From NCBI GenBank assembly GCA_963576565.1, contig OY755045.1, positions 3,595,477 through 3,659,476 of the forward strand: DNA of 64,000 bases. Direction: 5' to 3'. Made by a program: the position numbers and the translations under genes. The notes under the pieces were generated by a model. That model made no database searches, was not told where the DNA came from, and saw nothing but the letters and a program-made list of their open reading frames with translations. This document shows, piece by piece, positions 57,201 to 64,000 of this stretch (the stretch's first letter is position 1; every line of letters begins with the position of its first letter). The DNA is from Aspidapion aeneum (taxonomy: Eukaryota > Arthropoda > Insecta > Coleoptera > Brentidae).

Positions 57201-60200
57201 TATGATTTCCTGCTGAGGCAGGTAAAGGCACTCCAGTATTTTTATTATTTTACACAGTCACAAATATAGTAAGGCTGGTTTGAAAAAATTATAATTCAGC
57301 TGACGGCCCTCAAAGCCTAGTTATAAAAAGTAAAAAAAAATGATACATATTTCAAAATAAAATTAAAACGCTTTTGTGCAAAATAATTTCACATCAAAGC
57401 GTAATGTCAAATTGTTTAAACAATTGAAAACAATGACAAAACGCCAAGATGCAAGGCCAACTTGATTTGCATAGTATAAGACAACAAAACTATAGGAGCA
57501 TTGAAGTAGGATTTAACCGCAAGGCTTTTACATCAATGGCGCATGACGTCATTCAACGCACACTAGACAAAAATAAAAAACTTTAATTATCTCCGAAACC
57601 GCTCAATTAAACTATGACATATGATACATTATTTTGAAATGAATTCAATCACGAATTCGAAAATTAATTAAAATATAGGCCATGCCATAAGAAAAAATGC
57701 AACTTTATGTCATATCTCAAAAGCTAAAAGTGACAGTTAAAATTTAATTTAGCGGTTAAATTCCCCGTGACAAAGTCTATAAAATTGCAATTTATTCTAA
57801 ATCATTCCAATAATAACGAACTTATAGACCCCCCTCCAAAATGCAGACTTTTCAAAAAGCGCCCGTAGCTCAAAGACGAGACGATATTTCAAAATGCGGT
57901 TTTCACTATGTCTTCTCTTGAAATTTGAGCCTCGCAATGCGTGGTCAGTTTTTCTCTACCTTCCCTAGAAGTACCTTAAACCCCCCAAAAGTGCCCAATT
58001 TGGGACACCATGTACTTATGTATTGGAAACGAATCCAGTGAGTTAGAACTAGACAATGGACAAGTAATATCTCCATGCAATGAGTATGTATACTTGGGTG
58101 TCACATTTGATAAGACAGAAACAGGCTGTAAAGACTGGAAAAAAGAATAGTAAAAGCAAAAAAGGTTATTGGATGTCTTAACAGTATTTTATGGAGCAGA
58201 GAGATAAAAAAGAATGTAAAATTTAACATATATGAAACAATGGTGAAAAGCACGCTGTTGTATGGAATAGAGACTTCTCGCGTGACAGAAAAATACAAAA
58301 CAAAAATGGAAAGTGTCGAAATGGATGCAATAAGAAGATCAATGAGGATATCTAGAACAAATCACATAAGAAATGAGATCATAAAAGAAAGAATGGGCAT
58401 CGAGGGAAGCATAACGGATGACATCACTAAAAGGCAACTGATATGGTACGGCCATGTACAACGGATGAACGACGAAACATTACCAAAGGAAGTCCTAGAA
58501 TGGCAACCAAAAGAGCGCAGAAAAAGAGTGCGTCCTAAACTAGAATGGCAACAGTCAATTCAAAGATCAATGAGTCAAAAAAACCTGACAGAAGATGAAT
58601 GTCAGGATCGAAGGAGGTGAAGAATAGGCGTCGGACAACGTAGAAAAACGTTGTAAACCGACAAAATAGTAATAGTAAGATCTAATCAAATAAATTGGAG
58701 CATAAATATAGTGTATACCTATTCATTCTGTGGCTGTCCTGATTTTGGATCAAATGTCTTGACAATTTAAAACAAATTCAAAGTTGGCAACCCTGTTCCA
58801 CCAGAGGGAGTTTATCTACTTTTAGCCAATATCATAACGGGTGGGCCAAAAAAAACCGGACATTTTTTTTTATGCTAACTTTTGAACTATACCATCGATT
58901 TTAATGGGACAAACTGCACTTGGCAGAGAATTAATGAGAGTTATATAAATAAATTTTTTTGTCGGCCATTTCAAAATCCAAGATGGCGGACAAAATAAAA
59001 TTGTACTGTTCAAAGATGCTCGTTTATTCTTGTGTTGCGAACATGTTTTACAAAAAAATTTTAATCACTAAAAAAGCAGCATTCTTGCCACACACAACAA
59101 GGTATGAATCAGCAAAATCGGTTGGGTAGTTCTAAAAAAAAATATTTTTGTTTTAACCATTGTTTTGAATATTATACGATTGCCTTGCCAATCATGTCTG
59201 CATTTATTTCCTTATAAATTCATTACTGCTGAACCGATTTTGATGAAATAAAAAATATCCTGGTAAGAATTGGTTGCTTTTTAAATACTATTTTCTGAAA
59301 ATGTTTTAGTTTTTTCTTTAATTTATAGAAAAACACTACTTTTCCCCCGCTCAACAAGGTATAAATTAGTAAAATCGGTTTGGTGGTTCTCAAAAAATCT
59401 ATTTTTGTTTTAGCCATTGATAATATTCAAAACAATGATTGAAACAAAAATCCATTTTTTTAGAACCACGGAACCGATTTTGCTGATTCGTTCCTTGTTG
59501 TGCGTGGCAAGAATGCAGCTTTTTTATTCATTTAAAAAAATTGTTGGCAACCCTGTTCCACCAGAGGGAGTTTATCTACTTTTTGCCAATATTATAACGG
59601 GTGGGCCAAAAAAAAACTGGACAATTTTTTTTATGCTAACTTTTGAACTATACCATCGATTTTAATGGGACAAACTGCACTTGGCAGAGAATTAATGAGA
59701 GTTATATAAATAAATTTTTTTGTCGGCCATTTCAAAATCCAAGATGGCGGACAAAATAAAATTGTACTGTTCAAAGATGCTCGTTTATTCTTGTGTTGCG
59801 AACATGTTTTATAAAAAAATTTTAATCACTAAAAAAACAGCATTCTTGCCACACACAACAAGGTATGAATCAGCAAAATCGGTTGGGTAGTTCTAAAAAA
59901 AATATATTTTTGTTTTAACCATACCATACCATTTGAATATTATACGATTGCCTTGCCAATCATGTCTGCATTTATTTCCTTATAAATTCATTACTGCTGA
60001 ACCGATTTTGATGAAATAAAAAATATCCTGGTGAGAACTGGTTGCTTTTTAAATATTATTTTCTGAAAATGTTTTAGTTTTTTCTTTAATTTATAGAAAA
60101 ACACTACTTTTCCCCCGCTAAACAAGGTATAAATTAGTAAAATCGGTTTGGTGGTTCTCAAAAAATCTATTTTTGTTTTAGCCATTGACAAGGCAATCGT

Positions 60201-60806
60201 ATAATATTCAAAACAATGATTGAAACAAAAATCAATTTTTTTAGAACCACAGAACCGATTTTGCTGATTCGTTCCTTGTTGTGCGTGACAAGAAATGCAG
60301 CTTTTTTATTCATTTAAAAAAATAATTAATACATGTTCGCAACACGAGAATAAACGAGCACCTTTGAAGGGTACATTTTAATTTCGTCCGCCATCTTGGA
60401 TTTTGAGATGGTGGACAAAAAAAATTAATTCAGTCAAAACTCTGATTAATTCTTTGCTGTCCTATTAAAATCGATTGTATAGTTCAAAAGTTATAATGAA
60501 AAAAAAATTGTCCGGTGTTTTTTTGGCCCACCCGGTATATCTTTTCTTTTTTAGTTGGTACTCTTGGACGGTCAACAGCTTAGTGAATGGTGTTTACGCT
60601 TTCGGCTTCCTGTTCATGCTACCTCAGCTGTTCATAAATTATCGTCTGAAATCTGTCGCAGCCCTGCCCTGGCGCGCGTTTATGTACAGAGCGTTTAACA
60701 CGTTCATTGACGACATCTTTGCGTTCATAATCACGATGCCTATGGCTCACAGAGTGGCGTGCTTTAGGGATGACATTATATTTTTGGTTTATTTGTACCA
60801 AAGATG
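44950..60806 (+). CDS. CLPTM1L: CLPTM1L-like (cleft lip and palate transmembrane protein 1-like), 3' end outside the window
   Basis: Multi-span ER membrane protein of the CLPTM1 family; the vertebrate homologue is reported to scramble glucosaminyl-phosphatidylinositol for GPI-anchor synthesis. Exons: 44950-45200, 45421-45625, 48593-48730, 49616-49758, 49917-50058, 52040-52228, 56175-56377, 60555-60806. Phases match throughout, giving 507 complete codons plus two bases, against about 538 residues in the human protein. Residues ~7-25 form an N-terminal membrane anchor, followed by a lumenal domain in exons 1-5, then spans in exons 6-8. Signatures: FSEKD-like FTEKDTDEVKSIF, DFLSFKNDVSFWK, LLDEQTSALILVPSG, NSLVNGVYAFGFLFMLPQLF, FNTFIDDIFAFIITMP, ACFRDDI and LYQRW. 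After the exon 8 donor I find no in-window exon supplying the usual Tyr-Pro-Val-Asp-Lys tail, so it must lie beyond 64000. Confidence 0.95.
45421..45625 (+). CDS. CLPTM1L: CLPTM1L exon 2: lumenal domain
   Basis: 205 nt, phase 2 to 0. RHNGTLFIHTLLLP matches the conserved NNGTLYAYIFL strand of the human protein; TYVKGRLTKYAVP and FNLL follow. Donor gtaagt. Confidence 0.92.
46286..46645 (+). repeat. Minisatellite, 130-144-bp period, about 2.5 copies
   Basis: CTCATTTTTCTAT starts at 46286, 46431 and (variant) 46561; each copy contains AAATCGGATAATGGGAAGTG and a G-rich GGGGGTGGGGGT tract. It lies in CLPTM1L intron 2. Confidence 0.7.
46646..48592. other. CLPTM1L intron 2, AT-rich part
   Basis: Very AT-rich. 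A degenerate block with CTCGAGA(T/A)...CTAC occurs at about 47170 and, inverted, at about 47865, with weaker copies near 48115 and 48300. This suggests an old palindromic repeat. No gene. Confidence 0.45.
48593..48730 (+). CDS. CLPTM1L: CLPTM1L exon 3: lumenal domain
   Basis: 46 codons, phase 0 to 0, acceptor atttag, donor gtaagt. It is short, but Thr-Arg-Pro-Val-Thr-His and the VPVEVLRHFR end align with the human PVSHWRPRL...ADVHRYMK region. Confidence 0.88.
49038..49085 (-). ncRNA. Hammerhead ribozyme, left arm of the intron 3 insertion
   Basis: Intact consensus motif, antisense to CLPTM1L. Confidence 0.85.
49411..49458 (+). ncRNA. Hammerhead ribozyme, right arm of the intron 3 insertion
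   Basis: Intact consensus motif, in the sense direction of CLPTM1L. It would be transcribed about 160 nt upstream of the exon 4 acceptor. The antisense copy in the other arm could sequester it in a duplex. Confidence 0.85.
49616..49758 (+). CDS. CLPTM1L: CLPTM1L exon 4: lumenal domain
   Basis: 143 nt, phase 0 to 2. FLPIMVEDALSMRLKELEII and SLGKLR align with the LPILFIDQLSNRVKDL...SLGRLR region. The target duplication of a hammerhead-bearing insertion ends 29 nt before the acceptor AG. Confidence 0.93.
49917..50058 (+). CDS. CLPTM1L: CLPTM1L exon 5: FTEKDTDEVKSIFADTN region
   Basis: 142 nt, phase 2 to 0. LGFTEKDTDEVKSIFADTN is one of the best conserved blocks of the family and leads into the first internal span. 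Confidence 0.95.
50335..51042. mobile_element. Palindromic Mutator-like MITE with 9-bp target duplication
   Basis: Two nearly identical ~310-bp inverted arms start with ACTCGCGGCTAC, around a short CCGAA-rich centre. GAAAGTTAA at 50326-50334 is repeated at 51043-51051. Long inverted repeats with a 9-bp duplication are typical of Mutator-like elements. Arm identity is very high, so the insertion is young or recently converted. No transposase. Confidence 0.8.
51089..51136 (-). ncRNA. Hammerhead motif in the intron 5 insertion, stem III mutated
   Basis: The core CTGAGGA and GAAA remain, but the first stem III base is A instead of C, removing the pair next to the cleavage triplet. Activity is probably reduced or lost. 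Confidence 0.7.
52040..52228 (+). CDS. CLPTM1L: CLPTM1L exon 6: membrane spans
   Basis: 63 codons, phase 0 to 0. LLLDFLSFKNDVSFWKNKK and LLDEQTSALILVPSG are family signatures. Donor gtaagt. An LTR-like repeat starts only 13 nt after the exon. Confidence 0.95.
52242..53535. repeat. LTR-like repeat starting TGTTACGGGTTCACAAC, interrupted
   Basis: Its start matches the solo LTR at 55722, and the later part (GATAACGCAACTAAAACC, ACACTAAACCTAAATAA) matches that LTR's 3' half. It is split by a TA-flanked element at 52320-53226. It begins 13 nt after CLPTM1L exon 6. Confidence 0.65.
52320..53226. mobile_element. 907-bp TA-flanked element in the LTR-like repeat
   Basis: Ends CAGTCGGGGACTTTTTAAAT and their inverse (CAGTTGGAGAC), TA on both sides. 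An inner inverted GATGATTCTAC pair is present. No transposase; pogo/mariner type by ends. Confidence 0.7.
53697..53755. repeat. Perfect 22-bp hairpin
   Basis: Arms 53697-53718 and 53734-53755 are exact inverse copies (ACCCTGTATGTATGACATAT...), with a 15-base loop. Possibly the relic of a tiny MITE. Confidence 0.8.
53850..54012 (+). pseudogene. Second Penelope-like element, thumb fragment
   Basis: IRSLYLRAVNICSNKEEL followed by ISSMISKIKNK matches the region between RT thumb and linker in Penelope proteins. It is cut off by the minus-strand Penelope element at 54017 and continues on its other side at about 55213. Confidence 0.65.
54068..54110 (-). ncRNA. Hammerhead-like remnant at the Penelope terminus
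   Basis: Minus strand: TCTC/GAGA stem I, CTGAAGA, a 6-bp stem II (GCCATC/GATGGC) after one unpaired T, GAAA, then C, G and UC with no stem III loop. It resembles minimal Penelope hammerheads, but the missing loop and the extra T make activity doubtful as a monomer. Confidence 0.45.
54103..55139 (-). pseudogene. Penelope-like RT C-terminus and GIY-YIG endonuclease
   Basis: Open for about 345 codons. It starts in the RT thumb region (a Phe-Leu-Asp-Val motif after an EN-N-E stretch near 55050), continues through a linker, then a GIY-YIG endonuclease at about 54600-54420: Gly-Val-Tyr, two Cys, then Tyr-Ile-Gly, an Arg of TRIKEH and a downstream Glu of EAIEIH. The basic tail ends at a stop at 54103. 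Fingers and palm, including the catalytic aspartates, are absent, so it cannot prime its own movement. The open frame continues upstream into terminal-repeat sequence, which is not coding in origin. Confidence 0.82.
55213..55625 (+). pseudogene. Second Penelope-like element, GIY-YIG endonuclease fragment
   Basis: After a linker (IRRKHYNIKTVF), CIYQIPCECGKSYVGETKR is a GIY-YIG motif with its two Cys. A stop and frameshift near 55500 are followed by NEHLKS-like and WRKRK-like residues typical of the Penelope C-terminus. This is a separate lineage from the minus-strand element. Confidence 0.7.
55722..56042. repeat. Solo LTR, 321 bp
   Basis: Starts TGTTACGG, ends TAACA, with a 4-bp duplication TTAT at 55718-55721 and 56043-56046. 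TG...CA ends with a 4-bp duplication mean an LTR retrotransposon reduced to a solo LTR. It contains a TATATA-type promoter stretch near 55830. It lies 132 nt before CLPTM1L exon 7. Confidence 0.8.
56175..56377 (+). CDS. CLPTM1L: CLPTM1L exon 7: cytosolic loop and span
   Basis: 203 nt, phase 0 to 2. FWKVTKVFK, an acidic loop, then RYLSWVLYPLCIGAAVYSL. An RTE fragment starts within about 10 nt of the donor. Confidence 0.95.
56388..58675 (+). pseudogene. RTE-like LINE fragment F, interrupted
   Basis: Pieces at 56388-56740 (motif B to FADD) and 58013-58675 (C-terminal block and TAG-like tail) are split by a TA-flanked element at 56741-58012. It lies in CLPTM1L intron 7. Confidence 0.82.
56741..58012. 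mobile_element. TA-flanked MITE with ~500-bp inverted repeats
   Basis: 1272 bp with ends CAGAGTGTCCCAAATTGG and CCAATTTGGGACACCATG, long inverted arms and TA at both edges. The interrupted RTE reads across, so the edges are firm. No coding capacity; mariner-type by ends and target. Confidence 0.8.
58784..60538. mobile_element. CGGGTGGGCC-ended transposon with a 760-bp tandem duplication
   Basis: Two direct copies start at 58784 and 59544 (GGCAACCCTGTTCCACCAG, then ACGGGTGGGCC about 50 bases later). The right end (60320-60538) is an inverted arm ending in GGCCCACCCGG before TATAT. GGGTGGGCCAAAAAAA ends with TA context fit the Tc1/mariner type. No transposase. Its right edge touches the acceptor of CLPTM1L exon 8. 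Confidence 0.7.
60555..60806 (+). CDS. CLPTM1L: CLPTM1L exon 8: last spans in view
   Basis: 252 nt, phase 2 to 2. SWYSWTVNSLVNGVYAFGF, LPQLFINYRLKS, FNTFIDDIFAFIITMP and VYLYQRW. The Trp codon is split by the donor (TG at 60805-60806). The transposon ending near 60537 lies only 17 nt above the acceptor boundary. Confidence 0.95.
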
Positions 60807-61254
60807 GTAAGGAATTTTTATTTACTTAATGCCACTGTTTTTACCCAACTATAGCACGGCAAAAAGAAGGGTAATGTTTAATTCTTTCTGTATACGCTTT
60901 CAGATTTTTTTTCCAACACCATTTTACTAGTCCCTTTTTATCTCCTCTCCGCCCTCCTTATTAGTAAATAGTTGTAGCTATAACTTTCACAAATATAAAG
61001 CGATTTGAAAAGTTCTTTCAGCACACTCTTTAAGACATTTTTTCCAACATAATTTTATAAGTTTCCCCCTCCCTCTCCCTCTCTTCTGCCCTACCTCCTT
61101 ATCAGTGGCGGCTCGTGACAGTAAAGTTTGTGAGTTCTGCCGATAGGGTATAAAAAATGCTATTTTTTTTACAGTCTCCAGATCATGTGTCTATTATAAA
61201 AAGTAAAAAATTAACAAGTTTGGTTTGGCAAAAATTACAATGCCTAGGAAAATA
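60807..61254. other. CLPTM1L intron 8 start, unassigned
   Basis: Pyrimidine-rich, with two CTTTTTCCAACA(C/T) blocks. No gene. Confidence 0.5.
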
Positions 61255-61830
61255 CTCTGCCAATCTATGGGCACCTAAGCTCACACTAGGTACTATAGTT
61301 ATAGTGTGAGCTAATATAATCAAAAACTGAAATATATTTTATTTAACTCCAGACTCAATTACCTTTCGTTTGATACCACACAAGCCATGTTTTACCTTAA
61401 ACTCAAATTTTTTCAATCTACCCCCCACCCTTTAAAAAAAAACTAAAATGTATTTTGTTTAACTCCAGACTCAATTACCTTTCGTTTGATATTACACACG
61501 CCATATTTTCACTTAAACTCTAATTTTTGACATCTACCCCCACCTTTTTTTTAAAAATAAACTAAAATTCTTTTTTTTTAACTCCAGACTTAATTACCTT
61601 TCGTTTGATATCACACACGCCATATTTTCACATAAACTCTAATTTTTGGAATCTACCCCCACCCTTTTATTTGGCTTGTGTTCGGTGGATTTTGTTCATT
61701 TTTAAATGGGACCATCACGGCCCAAGACGCAACTTAGGTACCAAATTTCATTAAAATCGGACAAGCGGTTTTTGAGTTATGCGGGTTGGTCGTTACAGAC
61801 AGACATACAGACAGACATACAGACAGACAT

Positions 61831-61869
<39 letters not shown>

Positions 61870-62004
61870 GCAAAACAAAAAAGTTTCAAAATCATCTGAA
61901 ACGCAAAGATATATAAAAATTTTTGAAATCGGAGCAACTTTTTTTTTCTCGAAAAAATTACGATCACCATAGCTCACACTACTTATAGTAGTAGTGTGAG
62001 CTAA
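61255..62004 (-). repeat. Hairpin-ended TAGCTCACAC repeat, copy 5
   Basis: Inverted orientation. The 60-base (CAGA)/(CATA) tract at about 61795-61870 is the longest of the five. It lies in the last CLPTM1L intron in view. The edges are bordered by AAAATA on both sides. Confidence 0.75.
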
Positions 62005-62448
62005 AATAACGTTTTTACAAAAGATTCAATTCATATTCACTACCTTAGCATAATATGTACTCACCAATGTTTTGCCTGCACGTATTTTCTAGACATCTGA
62101 GAACTCGTACTCGTACACTTTTGGGCAGTACTCGAATAAGTTTGTATACTTAAATATATTTAAATTTAACTTCACATTTAACTCACTAATATAATTTTTA
62201 AATTTAACATAATTAAAAAATAATTATAATATTTTTTAAAAATCAAGTCAATTCTTCGCGACTCTAACCTCCCGCTCATGCGTTTGGCGTCTTCTAAATA
62301 AATAAATGCGCCCGCAAACACGCAACGCTGAGCCCGCCCGCCCGGAATTGTACTGGAACTGAAAGTTTTGCAGCTCTATTTTTGCCTAGATTTCGCTATC
62401 TAAACCCATGAGCAAGTGCGGTGCGGGGCGAAGGAAGGGGTTCCTAGC

Positions 62449-63706
62449 CGAGCACAACGATTATAAACACACAGGATTGCTTATTTCTATTTAACTCTAT
62501 GTTAGCGTCGCTCAGGCGAGAGAACAGTGCAGGCTTACGTCACCAGCGGACCAGTTGCTTTGTTTGTATTGAGAGTTCGTATGATTTTAAGGTGTTTTTG
62601 ACGTTTTTCTATAAACAAAGCACATTAATTTATTGTTGAAATAAAAGCTGTGTGTTCCCTTTTTCAGTGTAGAAATATAAATATATATACTTTTATCATG
62701 GGCGCACCCAGGGGGGTACCTTGGGGCCCGGGCCCCCCCAAGCCTTGGATTTTTTTAAATATTTTCCACATATTTCATGAAAAACACAAAAAATAGCTAA
62801 AAAATTCGACATCATGAGGCTTTGCCCCCCCCCCCCCAAGAGGCCTCGGCCCCCCCCAAGACCTATTCCTGGATGCGCCACTGCTTTTATATTATTATAT
62901 TTATATAAATGGATTTTTGGAAACGCCTTGCTCATTAAATTAATCACATTGAAGAAAATTGGTAATTATGCTGCAAACGTACTTCTTTTATTAATTAAAC
63001 TGATTTTTGGAAAGTTTATATTTTGTAGACAGTTTCTTCAAGTTTAGTTTCTGTTTTTTCTTAAGTTTTTTTTGGCGTTTTCAGAAACATGTTACAGGAG
63101 AAGGAGTGAAAACAGGCGCTGGGTGGGATAAAAACAACTCATAACACAAACAATGTAAATCATATGATTTTTTTTTTAAATCTATTGATTTAAAGCATAA
63201 GAAGTTAAAAAACACATCTTATTTGGCTGTTTTCTCCAAAAACTGACTGGTTTTTGACATAATAATATAATAAATATTGCAATTTTAGATCTGTAATATC
63301 AAATAAATACCTTTTTGTTACTACATAACAATACATTATACATCTAATGATTTAAATTGATTAAACTTTTAGAAAAAATCCTACTTCTATTCTAAAACTT
63401 TCAATTATTTAAAAAAGAAACTCCAACATATCGTCTGGGTAGGAAAATTCAGCTCTCAGAGCAAACTCTTGATTTATCAAATCATTTGTTTTAAATGAAT
63501 AAAATTATTAATTATATTTACTAACGCGAATAAAAAATTTGTTTGCAAATAAGCAAGAAAAAAACGGGAAAAACTCACGATTGCAATGTGTATTAAATGA
63601 AGCGCGCTGAGCAGAGGTCCACTAGTGACGTAAGCAAGGCGCCGCCTACCGCTGAAAGATTCGAGCTAATAGGCAATCCTGTGTGTTTATAATCGTTGAG
63701 CCGAGC
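62449..63706. repeat. Inverted-repeat element flanking the hAT-like MITE
   Basis: About 100 bases at 62449-62555 are inverted at 63606-63706 (ACACACAGGATTGC, GATTATAAACAC, GTGACGTAAGC). The outer edges are unclear. The region is more GC-rich than the rest. No gene seen. Confidence 0.55.
62697..62883. mobile_element. 187-bp hAT-like MITE
   Basis: Ends CATGGGCGCACCCAGG and, inverted, CAGTGGCGCATCCAGG; CTTTTAT is duplicated at 62690-62696 and 62884-62890 (7 of a possible 8 bp). G/C homopolymer runs inside. Confidence 0.7.
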
Positions 63707-64000
63707 ACAGATCTCGTTAGCCGCACAGCTACGTTGTGTTGCAATTTAGCAGCGCAACAGTGCCAATAACTTCATTTGACCGACTGTGAAATGCGGCCTT
63801 CGGCGACGGCGCACGGGGTCATACTCAACACACGTACGCGATTTGAAGGCCTACTATACCAACACCGGACCGAAAATATACTGCTATTCCAATAATTTTA
63901 GAAATAAAATAATTATATTAGAAAAATAGCAGCGGCTGAAAAATAGTCAAATAATGTGAAAATTTTGGGGGTTCTGCAGCTCTGCAGTCCTTATGCACTA
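63707..64000. other. Right end of window, no gene seen
   Basis: I searched for the missing CLPTM1L terminal exon (Tyr-Pro-Val-Asp-Lys codons after an acceptor starting with G) and did not find it here. Confidence 0.5.

Noticed and set aside
63080..63110. Candidate last exon of CLPTM1L after TTTTCAG at 63085
   Set aside because: Joining TG from exon 8 to the first base there gives an immediate TGA and no family tail.
1..64000. Endogenous viral elements
   Set aside because: I looked for viral polymerase, capsid or envelope-like frames and saw none. The only reverse transcriptases are LINE and Penelope type, and the LTRs are solo.

Overview
The window is nuclear DNA from an insect. It is AT-rich, with long introns, canonical GT-AG junctions and a very high load of decayed transposons. 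The repeat types (RTE-like LINEs, Penelope-like elements, mariner, pogo and Harbinger relics) would fit a beetle, but that is only an inference. Two conserved housekeeping genes lie head to head. On the minus strand, a complete 10-exon TM9SF3-like nonaspanin gene runs from its ATG at 44477 to its stop at 7735 and codes for 578 aa by my splicing. On the plus strand, a CLPTM1L-like gene (ER membrane protein, CLPTM1 family) starts at 44950. Eight of its exons are inside the window and the last exon or exons lie beyond base 64000. The 472 bases between the two ATGs form a divergent promoter that carries a palindromic ACGT element.

Layout: 1-7734, downstream of TM9SF3, holds foldback elements, an RTE fragment and a hairpin-ended repeat. 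7735-44477 is TM9SF3, with introns filled by a mariner-like element with long inverted repeats, three copies of a CCCAAGTAAC-ended DNA element, several RTE relics, a Harbinger relic, pogo-type elements and a 4.4-kb tandem array of a ~515-bp unit. 44478-44949 is the shared promoter. 44950-60806 is CLPTM1L, whose introns hold two more insertions of the 515-bp unit, two nested Penelope-like elements (GIY-YIG type), a solo LTR, a Mutator-like palindrome and more TA-site transposons. 60807-64000 is the last CLPTM1L intron in view, with repeats.

The most interesting system is a set of retroelement-like repeats that carry self-cleaving RNA motifs. Every 515-bp unit contains, on its minus strand, a complete type-I hammerhead ribozyme: CUGAGGA core, 4-bp stem II, GAAA, 3-bp stem III with a four-base loop, GUC cleavage triplet and 6-bp stem I. 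The whole nine-unit array is flanked by one 12-bp target duplication. Two single-locus copies in CLPTM1L introns have their own, different 12-bp duplications. All three insertions start at the same unit base and end in an inverted piece of the same unit. A second family, the ~0.8-kb foldback elements at 6552 and 36011, carries a different hammerhead-like motif in each arm and has 11-bp target duplications. Penelope-like elements are known to carry hammerheads and to make target duplications of about this size, and real Penelope-like coding remnants lie in the same window. My inference is that both families are non-autonomous, Penelope-dependent elements that can insert as ready-made multimers, which makes them a route from a ribozyme RNA to an intronic satellite array. 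In TM9SF3 the array ribozymes lie in the sense direction of the host pre-mRNA.
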